Assembly: GCA_018712705.1 (NCBI GenBank)
Contig: DVGM01000035.1
Span: 1 to 31,537, forward strand
Direction: 5' to 3'
Length of the DNA: 31,537 nt
DNA from: Aphodousia faecalis
GTDB lineage: Bacteria > Pseudomonadota > Gammaproteobacteria > Burkholderiales > Burkholderiaceae_F
Translations under genes and position numbers: made by a program
Shown: piece by piece, positions 1-7,423 of the stretch
Numbering within the stretch: position 1 is the first letter of the stretch
Layout: each line of letters begins with the position of its first letter
Notes under the pieces: generated by a model
Databases searched by the model: none
The model's input: the letters and a program-made list of their open reading frames with translations, nothing else
What the model was told of the DNA's origin: nothing

Positions 1-69
1 CCGGATTTCCGTATCCAAAAGCAATCACCACCTAAAACTCAGCAACAAATGGAGCTTGTGTTTGATTGA
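1..69 (+). CDS. Possible 3-prime tail of an upstream gene
   Basis: Frame 1 is open from the window edge to a TGA at 67-69 and gives a 22-residue tail ending in MELVFD. Because a FixJ-type response regulator follows on the same strand, the partner sensor kinase would be a natural upstream gene. The tail itself carries no diagnostic kinase motif, so this rests only on open frame and context. The 184 bases up to the regulator hold a perfect 12-bp palindrome (GAGAGGCCTCTC, 128-139) and no clear terminator. Confidence 0.3.
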   Translation, partial: PDFRIQKQSPPKTQQQMELVFD

Positions 70-253
70 AAAATGCTGAGAGGGCCTACTTTTTAGAGGG
101 GTTTCGAGAAGCCTCATAATTATTGACGAGAGGCCTCTCTAACCTGCTGATGCACATTTTCTATTTGGACAGCACTGACAAATTGAAACAAGAGTAACCA
201 TTTTTCTTTTGACTTTTATATACTTAGCAGATCGACTCTTAAGAGGGAACAAA

Positions 254-883
254 ATGCAGCAAAACAACACACCCTTGGTTCGCATTGTTGACGATGATGA
301 AGGCATCCGCAACTCCATGGCCTTTTTGCTCGAAGGCGAAGGCTGGGAAGTTAAGACCTATCGCGATGGTTCTCAATTTTTAGCCAGTAATGACTTCAGC
401 CGACCGGGTTGCATTATTTTGGATGTTCGTATGCCCAATATGAGTGGTTTGGGCCTTCAAACACACCTCAATGAAATGGGTGTGGATTTGCCGATCATTT
501 TCTTAAGCGGTCACGGTGACATCGATATGGCCGTGCACACGATGAAAAACGGCGCCGTCGAGTTCCTCCAAAAGCCTGTGCGCGAAGAACGACTCTTTAA
601 AGTGGTTCATGATGTGATCACTGAATACATGAACCGTCAGGAACAAATGGCCGACGTCATTGAATTTAAGAATCGTCTTAAAAACCTCACCCAACGTGAA
701 CGCGAAGTGGTGAATTTGATCAGTTTGGGCAAATCCAATAAGGAAGTTGCTGAACAATTAGGCATTTCTGAAAAAACGGCTCAGGTTCACCGTGGCGCGG
801 CATACCGCAAGCTCGAAATTCATAACGCCACGGAAATCGCCCGCTTGTTGATGCGCGCTAAAGAAGATCCGCAAATTCAGTAA
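254..883 (+). CDS. FixJ/TtrR-type two-component response regulator
   Basis: This 209-residue protein has an N-terminal receiver domain (about residues 7-125) and a C-terminal LuxR/FixJ helix-turn-helix (about 145-205, with TQREREVV and SNKEVAEQLGISEKTAQVHR). The acidic pocket is DDDE at 13-16, the phospho-acceptor is Asp57 in LDVRMP, and the conserved Lys sits in LQKP. It should be a cytoplasmic transcription activator phosphorylated by a sensor kinase, probably encoded just upstream. I start it at 254 because AGAGGG (242-247) gives a good ribosome site, whereas the longer open frame from 209 uses a non-ATG codon without one. A terminator follows, so it is not clearly co-transcribed with the pigment genes. 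Its target is unknown; TtrR, DctR-like and FixJ-like regulators all share this layout. Confidence 0.9.
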   Translation: MQQNNTPLVRIVDDDEGIRNSMAFLLEGEGWEVKTYRDGSQFLASNDFSRPGCIILDVRMPNMSGLGLQTHLNEMGVDLPIIFLSGHGDIDMAVHTMKNGAVEFLQKPVREERLFKVVHDVITEYMNRQEQMADVIEFKNRLKNLTQREREVVNLISLGKSNKEVAEQLGISEKTAQVHRGAAYRKLEIHNATEIARLLMRAKEDPQIQ

Positions 884-909
884 TGGCTGATGACAGAATC
901 GCCATACAG

Positions 910-939
910 ACGCTCGGTTTGACCGGGCGTTTGTTTTTT
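910..939 (+). terminator. Rho-independent terminator after the response regulator
   Basis: The stem pairs ACGCTCGGT (910-918) with ACCGGGCGT (922-930), with one G-T wobble and a TTG loop. A T-rich tract (TTGTTTTTT) follows. It lies 27 bases after the regulator stop and should separate it from the lipoprotein and pigment operon. Confidence 0.85.
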
Positions 940-992
940 GAACTCTATGAATCCGTTAGAATATTCGGAACATATTTATTATGGAGTCCATG

Positions 993-1439
993 ATGAAAGG
1001 TCTTCGTCTTTTCTGCGCTGCCGCTCTTGCCTCAAGCTTATTGCTCACCGGCTGCGGTGTCACAACGCCGCTTGTTAATCCGCAAGAGCAAAGTGCGCCG
1101 GCTCAAATAACCCAATCCCAGATGCATAACGCCATTATCCGCGCCGCGCAATTGCGCAAGTGGCGCATCGTGAGTGACCAACCGGGTGTTGTCACCCTGG
1201 CTTATCCGGGCTCTGCCAAAGCCATTCATTTTGAAGCGATTGTCAAAGTCACCTATGACGCTCGCCGTTATAAAGTGAGTTATGTTTCCAGCCGTGGCCT
1301 TGATGAGAAAAAAGGCTGCGTGAATCCTGAGCTCAAGAGCAAGAATAAGTACGATGAAAACGCCATTTGCATCCACAGAAACGTCAACCGCTGGATGAAT
1401 AACTTAAACGCTGACATTTTGGATGCGCTTTATCGCTAA
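993..1439 (+). CDS. Small outer-membrane-type lipoprotein
   Basis: This 148-residue protein has a type II signal peptide: Lys2, Arg5, a hydrophobic stretch, then lipobox LLTGC with the lipidated Cys at residue 21. The mature part has the pattern of a family of small proteobacterial lipoproteins, with an N-terminal AIIRAAQLRKWRIV helix/strand, a VTYDARRYKVSY strand and a C-terminal IHRNVNRWMNNLNADI segment. I know no function for that family. Three in-frame ATGs lie at 981, 990 and 993. GGAG at 983-986 favours 993 (6-base spacing), and starting at 981 would bury that site. The next gene begins only 10 bases after the stop, so the lipoprotein may be the first gene of the pigment transcript, although it is not a usual member of APE clusters. 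Confidence 0.85.
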   Translation: MKGLRLFCAAALASSLLLTGCGVTTPLVNPQEQSAPAQITQSQMHNAIIRAAQLRKWRIVSDQPGVVTLAYPGSAKAIHFEAIVKVTYDARRYKVSYVSSRGLDEKKGCVNPELKSKNKYDENAICIHRNVNRWMNNLNADILDALYR

Positions 1440-1449
1440 TTTTTAACCT

Positions 1450-2139
1450 ATGCGACTTTTGGACTACTCGGTTTGGCTGCCGGGGCTAAACCCCGGCATG
1501 AATCCCCTGTCGATTCTTTCATCGGCAAAGCCTGACAGCATAGAAGTACCTAAACTGGCCTTTCTTCCCCTAATGCAAAGAAGGCGTTTAAGTTCTCTGG
1601 GCCGGGTCGTCCTCTCCACGCTCTATCCTCTGTTTGACAAGTACGGTCGAGGGAACAATAGCCCCTCTTCTGTAATCCTTGCTTCACGCTGGGGTGATAT
1701 TCAACTGACCGTGAAAGCGCTCGAAGAGTTGAGTTCAGAAAAAACGCTCTCGCCCACTGGATTTTCAACCTCCGTGCATAACGCCATCGGCGGGCTTTTT
1801 TCCATGTTCGCCCATTTCACAGGAAATATCACCTCCATGGCGGCCGGCGAAAACACCATCGGTTCTGCGCTCACCGAAGCTAAGGCACAACTCGTAGAAT
1901 ATCCATTGGTTTTTGTTTCCATCTACGAGGATAAAACACCTGAAGTATTTGATAAATATGGGAAAATACCATTCCCCTTTGCCGTGACGCTGGTGCTATC
2001 GAATGAAACAGATCGGGATTGTGCCCTTGCATGGAAAGAGCACTTAGTAGCCAAAAACGTATCGGATGCGCCAATTCTCACTCAACTTTATGAGTTCTTG
2101 ACTTGGCTGGATACAGAAAGAAGGCATGAGGGCGAATGA
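1450..2139 (+). CDS. apeC: Half-length ketosynthase-like chain-length partner, first APE gene
   Basis: This 229-residue protein matches the stand-alone ketosynthase N-terminal family (Ketoacyl-synt_2 type) found in aryl polyene clusters. Visible signatures are PLMQRRRLSSLGRVVL, ASRWGDIQLT, SPTGFSTSVHNAIGG and AAGENTIGSALTEA. The thiolase nucleophile position is Ser rather than Cys, and there is no C-terminal half with the two His residues, so it should not condense on its own. In characterised APE systems the corresponding protein pairs with a full ketosynthase as a chain-length or stabilising subunit. The likely partner here is the KS at 10909-12102. A stop codon at 1444 fixes the start at 1450, which has no strong Shine-Dalgarno and may depend on translation of the lipoprotein gene. 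The letter follows E. coli/Xenorhabdus ape gene order from memory. Confidence 0.88.
   Translation: MRLLDYSVWLPGLNPGMNPLSILSSAKPDSIEVPKLAFLPLMQRRRLSSLGRVVLSTLYPLFDKYGRGNNSPSSVILASRWGDIQLTVKALEELSSEKTLSPTGFSTSVHNAIGGLFSMFAHFTGNITSMAAGENTIGSALTEAKAQLVEYPLVFVSIYEDKTPEVFDKYGKIPFPFAVTLVLSNETDRDCALAWKEHLVAKNVSDAPILTQLYEFLTWLDTERRHEGE
1479..1497 (+). repeat. GC-rich hairpin inside the first codons of the first APE gene
   Basis: GCCGGGG (1479-1485) and CCCCGGC (1491-1497) form a perfect 7-bp stem with a CTAAA loop, beginning 29 bases after the start codon. No T tract follows, so it is not a terminator by itself. It encodes part of the LPGLNPG segment and could be coincidence of coding sequence. Confidence 0.5.
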
Positions 2140-2921
2140 TGAAGGGTCTTGGCAAACAATACCGTCGTTTGGCAACCGGCTTGGCCTTCGGGGTGTTTGG
2201 CGGCCTTGGCGTCTTTTTCCAATTTCTAATTTTTCCCGGCATTGTTATTGTTGTGCGGGATGAAAAACGACGAAAACGAATAGCTAGAAATGTTATCCAT
2301 CGGACTTTTCAAGCATTTATCGCTTTTATCCGCGCCATTGGCATTTTGGATTGGGAAGGCCGTGGTTTAGAAAAACTTCAAGCGCCCGGACAATTAATCT
2401 TAGCCAACCACCTCACGCTCATCGATGTGGTGTTTCTCTTTTCTTTCGTTCCGAATGCCTGCGCCATTGTGAAATCATCTCTAGCGAAAAATCCTTTTAC
2501 CTGGGGCGCCCTGTATGCGGCAGGATACATTACCAATGATGGCGGTCCTGAACTGATTAAAGATTGTGTATGTGAACTCAAAAGCGGCTCAAGCCTTATC
2601 ATTTTCCCCGAAGGAACCCGCACAGCACCGGGTGTGATGCCAAGACTCAAACACGGAGCAATGATTACCGCCTTGGAAAGCAATGTGGATCCGACCATGG
2701 TGAAAATCACTTGCGAACCGATTAGTCTCACCAAAGGCGCTCATTGGTGGGATGTTCCGGACAGGCCGATGTACTTTACTTTTGAAGTCCTTGGTAAACT
2801 GTCGATTGAGCCCTTTAAAGGGATATACGAAAGTACGCCCGCCAAAGGGGTTCGCGCCCTAAGCCGCGAAATTTTTCGTGTATTATTTCCGAATTTAGTT
2901 GACCAGTTCACAAAACGGTGA
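2136..2921 (+). CDS. apeD: 1-acylglycerol-3-phosphate-type acyltransferase (LPLAT)
   Basis: This 261-residue PlsC-like acyltransferase has an N-terminal hydrophobic segment (about residues 14-36). The catalytic HX4D motif appears as NHLTLID and the phosphate-binding motif as FPEGTRT. In APE clusters a PlsC-like enzyme is a standard member and is thought to help join the polyene to a lipid carrier at the inner membrane. That role is inferred, not shown by the sequence. The ATGA at 2136-2139 overlaps the preceding stop, which indicates translational coupling. A second ATG directly follows the first, so the start could be one codon later. Confidence 0.92.
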   Translation: MMKGLGKQYRRLATGLAFGVFGGLGVFFQFLIFPGIVIVVRDEKRRKRIARNVIHRTFQAFIAFIRAIGILDWEGRGLEKLQAPGQLILANHLTLIDVVFLFSFVPNACAIVKSSLAKNPFTWGALYAAGYITNDGGPELIKDCVCELKSGSSLIIFPEGTRTAPGVMPRLKHGAMITALESNVDPTMVKITCEPISLTKGAHWWDVPDRPMYFTFEVLGKLSIEPFKGIYESTPAKGVRALSREIFRVLFPNLVDQFTKR

Positions 2922-2925
2922 AACG

Positions 2926-3192
2926 ATGTCTGATGCGTTAAAAACAGAGCTCAAAACTTTAATCATTGAATCCTTAAACCTGGAAGATCTGACTGTTGAG
3001 GATATTGAGGACGATATGCCTCTTTTTTCTGAAGAAGGTCTGGGACTTGACAGCGTGGACGGATTGGAGCTCGGTTTGGCCCTCAAGAAGAAATACAACA
3101 TCAGTCTGAACGCTGAGGCGGCAGAAACGCAAGAGTATTTCAAGGACATAAATTCGCTTGCCCATTGTGTAGAAACTTTCCGGAGCAAATAA
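2926..3192 (+). CDS. apeE: Acyl carrier protein 1 of the APE cluster
   Basis: This 88-residue acyl carrier protein has the phosphopantetheine attachment Ser at position 43 in GLDSVDGLEL, within an acidic four-helix ACP pattern. The start is taken at the ATG 4 bases after the acyltransferase stop. A longer reading from a TTG at 2899 would extend back into the acyltransferase gene and past the normal ACP N-terminus. Aryl polyene systems carry two distinct ACPs, one for starter loading and one for extension. Which role this one has cannot be read from the sequence. Its Ser must be activated by a phosphopantetheinyl transferase, plausibly the one at 14518-15126. Confidence 0.93.
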   Translation: MSDALKTELKTLIIESLNLEDLTVEDIEDDMPLFSEEGLGLDSVDGLELGLALKKKYNISLNAEAAETQEYFKDINSLAHCVETFRSK

Positions 3193-3196
3193 AGCC

Positions 3197-3463
3197 ATGG
3201 CCGTCACGAAAGAAGAAATTTTCGAAAAACTTCAGAGCGCTTTAAACGAAACCTTCGAAATTGCCCCGGAAAAAATCACCCGTGAAGCGCGTTTGATGGA
3301 AGACCTGGAGATCGACAGCATTGATGCAATCGATCTTTTAGTGCAACTTAAACCCCTGCTTGGCAAACGCAAAATCGACCCCTCTTATTTTTATAAGATG
3401 CGCACCGTTGGGGATGTTGTCGACGGCTTGTACGATCTTTTGACCCAACCGGAAGCCAATTAA
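3197..3463 (+). CDS. apeF: Acyl carrier protein 2 of the APE cluster
   Basis: This 88-residue acyl carrier protein has attachment Ser41 in LEIDSIDAIDLLV. It lies 4 bases after the first ACP gene, and the two differ clearly in sequence, so they are not a recent duplication. It reads MAVTKEEIFEKLQ at the N-terminus with no extension. In characterised APE synthases the two carrier proteins are discriminated by the ligase and ketosynthases, and the same division of labour is expected here. Confidence 0.93.
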   Translation: MAVTKEEIFEKLQSALNETFEIAPEKITREARLMEDLEIDSIDAIDLLVQLKPLLGKRKIDPSYFYKMRTVGDVVDGLYDLLTQPEAN

Positions 3464-3469
3464 ACCAAT

Positions 3470-4003
3470 ATGTTCAAGCGGATATTGTCGATTGTTTTAA
3501 CGATCGCCTACCCGTTTGTTGTTTTGATTGGTCTGAAATATTGGGGAGTGACCGCGCTCGTGGGACTCATTGTCCTGCTGTGCACAATCCAGTTATTGAC
3601 TAAGCCTTCCCGTCTTTCACTTTTCTTTTTTGCAGTCAGCCTGCTGTTGGCTGCTGTGAGCTTCTATTATCAGGCAGCCCTCCCCCTTAAGCTCTATCCG
3701 GTTGCCGTCAATCTCGTTTTATTGTGTCTTTTCACAGCGAGCCTTTTTTCAGAGCAAACGGTGATTGAACGATTGGCTCGATTGAAGGACCCGAAACTGC
3801 CCGCCGAAGGCGTTCGCTATACAAGAAAAGTAACTTGGATCTGGTGCATCTTTTTCATCATCAACGGCAGCATCGCTCTTTGGACCGCGCTATTGGCAAG
3901 CGATGAAATTTGGGCTCTTTATAACGGCTTTATTGCTTACATTCTCATGGGTATTCTTTTGGGTGGTGAATGGCTCTTTCGCCGTCATTTTCTTTCACGC
4001 TAA
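3470..4003 (+). CDS. apeG: APE-cluster integral membrane protein (COG4648-like)
   Basis: This 177-residue protein has about five or six hydrophobic helices, starting directly at residue 2 and ending near residue 172 with the basic tail RRHFLSR. The RYTRKVTWIW segment before the penultimate helices and the position between the ACPs and the ligase match the unnamed membrane protein found at this place in APE and related clusters. No catalytic motif is visible, and its role in the inner membrane is unknown. It starts 6 bases after the second ACP stop. Confidence 0.8.
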   Translation: MFKRILSIVLTIAYPFVVLIGLKYWGVTALVGLIVLLCTIQLLTKPSRLSLFFFAVSLLLAAVSFYYQAALPLKLYPVAVNLVLLCLFTASLFSEQTVIERLARLKDPKLPAEGVRYTRKVTWIWCIFFIINGSIALWTALLASDEIWALYNGFIAYILMGILLGGEWLFRRHFLSR

Positions 4004-4040
4004 AATAGCGCCCATATAAATTGACGTCTCTATTTTTCTC

Positions 4041-5750
4041 ATGGATATTCTTGACGCACTGAAAAAAAGAAATCCGACCGAGCCTCTCGCCTTGACGGCG
4101 CAAGGCTGTCTTTCTGTGCAAAGTTTTCTTTCGGCCGTTGAACGCTGGAATTATTTTTTCAAACAAAATCATATCCATAGTGCGGTTTTATTCTGTTCAA
4201 ACAGAATTCGCTTCAGCGCCGCACTACTGGGCGCATGGTGCGCGCATGTGAAAACGATACTTCCCACGGACCTTACGGCTAAGACAAAAGGAAAGTTGGA
4301 AAAAGAAGGGGCGTTTTTTCTGCTCGATGAAACCCCTAAGCCGCCTCAATGCGAAAAGGCTGCTAAAGAGACGCTTTCTCTTGTGATGGATGAAGCCTTG
4401 GTTGAACTTTTTACCTCCGGTTCAACAGGAGAACCCACACGGGTTACAAAAACGCTTCGCCAAGTGCTTGCCGATGTCGATACGCTTGATGCAGACTTTC
4501 CTACCCGCCCTCTAAAGGACACTGTTGTTTTTTCAACCGTTTCGCACCAACACATATACGGTTTTTTATGGGCTGTGCTTTGGCCTATTGCAAGTCAAAA
4601 GATCATTACGGAAAAACGACTTCTTTTTCCGGAAAATATCAAAAATGCACTTGAGCAGGCTTCTTCAGCGGTATTAATCTCGAGTCCCGCCCACTTAAAG
4701 CGCCTGCCGCTTGAGCTGGATTGGACTGAGAGCCGCACTCACCTGACACATCTGGTCAGTTCCGGCGGTCCTTTGAGTGAGGAAGCTTTAAAACTTTGCC
4801 AACAAGCTTTCCACCGGACGCCCTTTGAAATCTTAGGCAGTACGGAACTTGACGGGATCGCATGGCGTCAAAGACGTTTTTTACCCAATGACACGGTTGC
4901 CCCGACTTCTTGCCTATGGAAAGCCATGCCGGGAACTGAAATCGGCATCAATCCCGACGGGATTATTCAAGTGAAATCCGAACGCCTGGATCCCCAACAT
5001 TGGACAGTCGGTAACGACAAAATCGTTATGCATTCGGATGGTCTTTTCACACTGCTCGGACGCACCGATCGGATTGTCAAAATCGAGGAAAAACGACTGA
5101 GTCTGACGGCTCTTGAAAAGTCCCTGATCGCAAGCGGATTGTTTACCGAAGCTAAAGCGTTTCTTTTGACTGAGAAACGAGATCTGGCGGTTGTTGCCGT
5201 ACCATCTGAAAAAGGACAGGCGTTACTGAGTCAAAGTAAATTAACGCTCATTCGTGCTGCCGAACACCACTTAAGAGAGGAATTTGAAGCAGTCCTTTTA
5301 CCTCACCGATGGCGCTTTGAACCCATCATGCCCACCAACAGTCAAGGTAAATACACAATTGAGGCCCTTCAATCCCTTTTTGATCGAAGACATATTGAAC
5401 CGAGTCTCGCTAAAGTAGAACACCATTCAATGGAGTTACATTTCAAAGTCGATGAACGACTGCCTTTTTTTGAAGGGCATTTCCCCCAATGGCCCATTTT
5501 ACCCGGCGTTGCTCAAGTTCATCTTGTCATTGAAGAGGCCCATCGGTATCTAAAGACGCCCCAAGAGGTCGATTGCATCAGTAATCTGAAATTCATGTCC
5601 ATCATTAGACCAAAGACGAAGATAATGATGACGTGCCTCTTTGATTCTGAGTCAATGAAAATGAAATTCAGCCTTACTTCCGCTGACCGTTCGACTCGTT
5701 ACAGCTGCGGCACCATTCATTTTGCGACAGACAAAAAAGACAATGACTAA
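4041..5750 (+). CDS. apeH: AMP-dependent acyl ligase fused to a hotdog dehydratase
   Basis: This 569-residue protein has two domains. Residues 1 to about 450 are an ANL ligase: nucleotide-binding loop LFTSGSTGEP (about 123-132), GSTELDG, the hinge region SDGLFTLLGRTDRIVKIEEKR and the C-terminal catalytic Lys in SQGKY (about 437). Residues about 455-569 form a hotdog domain with the FabA/FabZ-like motif EGHFPQWPILPGVAQ (about 477-491). The ligase should adenylate an aryl acid and load it on one ACP. The hotdog domain should dehydrate 3-hydroxyacyl-ACP, possibly with the protein at 12089-12544. In the E. coli-type cluster these are, as I recall, two genes (apeH and apeI), so this is a fusion. 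It starts 37 bases after the previous gene, the widest gap in the operon. Confidence 0.92.
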   Translation: MDILDALKKRNPTEPLALTAQGCLSVQSFLSAVERWNYFFKQNHIHSAVLFCSNRIRFSAALLGAWCAHVKTILPTDLTAKTKGKLEKEGAFFLLDETPKPPQCEKAAKETLSLVMDEALVELFTSGSTGEPTRVTKTLRQVLADVDTLDADFPTRPLKDTVVFSTVSHQHIYGFLWAVLWPIASQKIITEKRLLFPENIKNALEQASSAVLISSPAHLKRLPLELDWTESRTHLTHLVSSGGPLSEEALKLCQQAFHRTPFEILGSTELDGIAWRQRRFLPNDTVAPTSCLWKAMPGTEIGINPDGIIQVKSERLDPQHWTVGNDKIVMHSDGLFTLLGRTDRIVKIEEKRLSLTALEKSLIASGLFTEAKAFLLTEKRDLAVVAVPSEKGQALLSQSKLTLIRAAEHHLREEFEAVLLPHRWRFEPIMPTNSQGKYTIEALQSLFDRRHIEPSLAKVEHHSMELHFKVDERLPFFEGHFPQWPILPGVAQVHLVIEEAHRYLKTPQEVDCISNLKFMSIIRPKTKIMMTCLFDSESMKMKFSLTSADRSTRYSCGTIHFATDKKDND

Positions 5751-6480
5751 GAGACTTTTTCTCATTCCCAACTACAACCACCCCGATACAATCGGCTCGG
5801 TCGTTCAGTCTTGCCTGCCGCATGAAGGCGACATTTTGATTGTCGACGATGGCAGTAACGCCCAAACCAAAGAAAAGATAGCCAAGGCTGCCTTGCTGTC
5901 AAAACGCGTCAATGTTCTCACACTACCGGTTAATTCCGGCAAAGGAGGCGCGGTGTTAGCGGGTTTTCAATGGGCGATTGACCACCAATATACCCACGTT
6001 TTTCAGCTCGATGCTGACGGCCAGCAAGATGCTGCGGCCATCGGAGAATTTTTAGACTCGTCTAATCAACACCCCCAGGCGCTCATCTGCGGCTATCCGA
6101 TCTACGATGAATCGGTTCCGCTTTCGCGAAAATGGGGGCGCCTCATCACCGATTTTTGGGTAATGATCAATACCCTGTCGAGAGCTTACCGCGATTGTCT
6201 GTGCGGTTTCAGAATTTATCCGATGGATAGTGTCGCCCGATGGCTATCAACCAATCCCACTATCGGTAAAAGGATGGATTTTGACTGCGATATTTTGGTT
6301 CAGCTTTACTGGCAAGGAATCGAATGCATCAATTTGCCCGTCAAAATAGCCTACCCCGCCGACGGCATCAGCCACTTCAGGCCGATAGAAAACTGGTATC
6401 TCAGTAAAATGCATGCGAGGAACTTTTTCGGCATGCTCGTGAGACTGCCGACACTATTAGGCAGACATTTTCATGCGTAA
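5743..6480 (+). CDS. Family 2 glycosyltransferase of the APE cluster
   Basis: This 245-residue GT-A fold enzyme resembles dolichol-phosphate mannose synthase. Signatures are a nucleotide-binding strand ILIVDDGSN, LPVNSGKGGAVLAGF and the metal-binding LDADGQQD. It has no membrane anchor of its own, although the C-terminus is basic and aromatic. The ATG at 5743 overlaps the ligase stop by 8 bases; the longer reading from a TTG at 5722 has no support. In E. coli-type clusters this domain is fused to an acyltransferase (ApeJ, as I recall). Here the acyltransferase is the next gene. It probably adds a sugar to the lipid-polyene, with donor and acceptor unknown. Confidence 0.88.
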   Translation: MTKRLFLIPNYNHPDTIGSVVQSCLPHEGDILIVDDGSNAQTKEKIAKAALLSKRVNVLTLPVNSGKGGAVLAGFQWAIDHQYTHVFQLDADGQQDAAAIGEFLDSSNQHPQALICGYPIYDESVPLSRKWGRLITDFWVMINTLSRAYRDCLCGFRIYPMDSVARWLSTNPTIGKRMDFDCDILVQLYWQGIECINLPVKIAYPADGISHFRPIENWYLSKMHARNFFGMLVRLPTLLGRHFHA

Positions 6481-7423
6481 CGCAAAAGAACACTGGGCCA
6501 ATAAGGTTGAACATACCTCCGTGCTCGGTATCAAAATCCTCTTTCACCTGCACAGGCTTTTCGGCAAGCTCCCCTTCCGATTTGCGCTGGCTCCGGTCGT
6601 CTTTTGCATTTGGATTTCGGATAAGAAGGCGCGGCAAGCGAGTAACGATTACCTGCAAAAAGCTTATACGGCCGGTTATCTGAGCCACCGACCGGGGACT
6701 TTCACCAGTCTTTACCACATGTTTTATTTTGCAGAGACCATTCTCGACAAAATGCTGGCGATTTGGTCTGAGCAAACCACTGAGAACCTCTCTGTAGAAA
6801 ATGAAGCTCTTATGAGTAGCCTCTTGGCTCAAGGAAAAGGCGCCGTTGTTCTTACCTCACACATGGGCTGTGTGGAAGCCCTTATGCACCACGGTTCACT
6901 TTATAAAATTCCGAGCATCGCCTTAGTGCACAGCGCCAACACGGCCCAATACACACGATTGGTTGAACGCTCGAGCGCGCTCGGTCACATAGAATTTTGG
7001 GAAGTAACCGAACTGAACCCCGCGAGCATTATGAAACTTGAAGAAAAGTGCCAAAAGGGTTACTTCATTTTCATTGCCGGCGACAGAATTCCGATTCATT
7101 CAAAAGCCGTTGTCCCTGTCTCTTTTTTAGGTTCAGAGGCTCATTTACCCACGGGTGGCGTGATCCTTGCCCATATGCTTGGATTACCGCTTCTCTCAAT
7201 GACCTGTTGGCGTGAAAGCACTTCAGCCTTCGGTGATCTGAAGGGACAGAACCGCTACCGAGTCCGTTTTGCCAAACTCGCCGATCAGGTAAGATTGCCA
7301 AGGGGCAAACGCGATCAAGAATGCCAACGCTTAATGCAGCAATACGCGATGGAACTTGAGCACGGCTTAAAAGAAAGTCCCTTGGATTGGTTCAATTTTT
7401 ATCGATTTTGGGGTGCGTCATGA
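6473..7423 (+). CDS. LpxL/HtrB-like lipid acyltransferase of the APE cluster
   Basis: This 316-residue protein belongs to the lauroyl/myristoyl acyltransferase family. It has the His-X4-Glu motif in SHMGCVEAL (about residues 126-134) and the downstream AGDRIPI segment. A hydrophobic stretch near residues 36-46 would hold it at the cytoplasmic face of the inner membrane. It overlaps the glycosyltransferase gene by 8 bases, consistent with the pair replacing a single fused protein in other clusters. It is likely to transfer an acyl group, possibly the polyene itself, to a lipid or glycolipid acceptor; that step is inferred. Confidence 0.87.
   Translation: MRNAKEHWANKVEHTSVLGIKILFHLHRLFGKLPFRFALAPVVFCIWISDKKARQASNDYLQKAYTAGYLSHRPGTFTSLYHMFYFAETILDKMLAIWSEQTTENLSVENEALMSSLLAQGKGAVVLTSHMGCVEALMHHGSLYKIPSIALVHSANTAQYTRLVERSSALGHIEFWEVTELNPASIMKLEEKCQKGYFIFIAGDRIPIHSKAVVPVSFLGSEAHLPTGGVILAHMLGLPLLSMTCWRESTSAFGDLKGQNRYRVRFAKLADQVRLPRGKRDQECQRLMQQYAMELEHGLKESPLDWFNFYRFWGAS

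Noticed and set aside
1479..1497. Terminator between the lipoprotein and the first APE gene
   Set aside because: The GC-rich hairpin is inside the coding sequence and lacks a T tract.
2899..2925. TTG-started N-terminal extension of the first ACP
   Set aside because: It would overlap the acyltransferase gene and add residues not seen in ACPs; the ATG at 2926 is in the usual place.
4021..4049. Internal promoter before the ligase gene (TTGACG)
   Set aside because: The matching -10 position falls on the start codon region and is a poor match, so it could not serve this gene.
6401..6832. Minus-strand ORF of 143 residues inside the acyltransferase gene
   Set aside because: It is antisense to a gene with clear catalytic motifs and shows no domain of its own.
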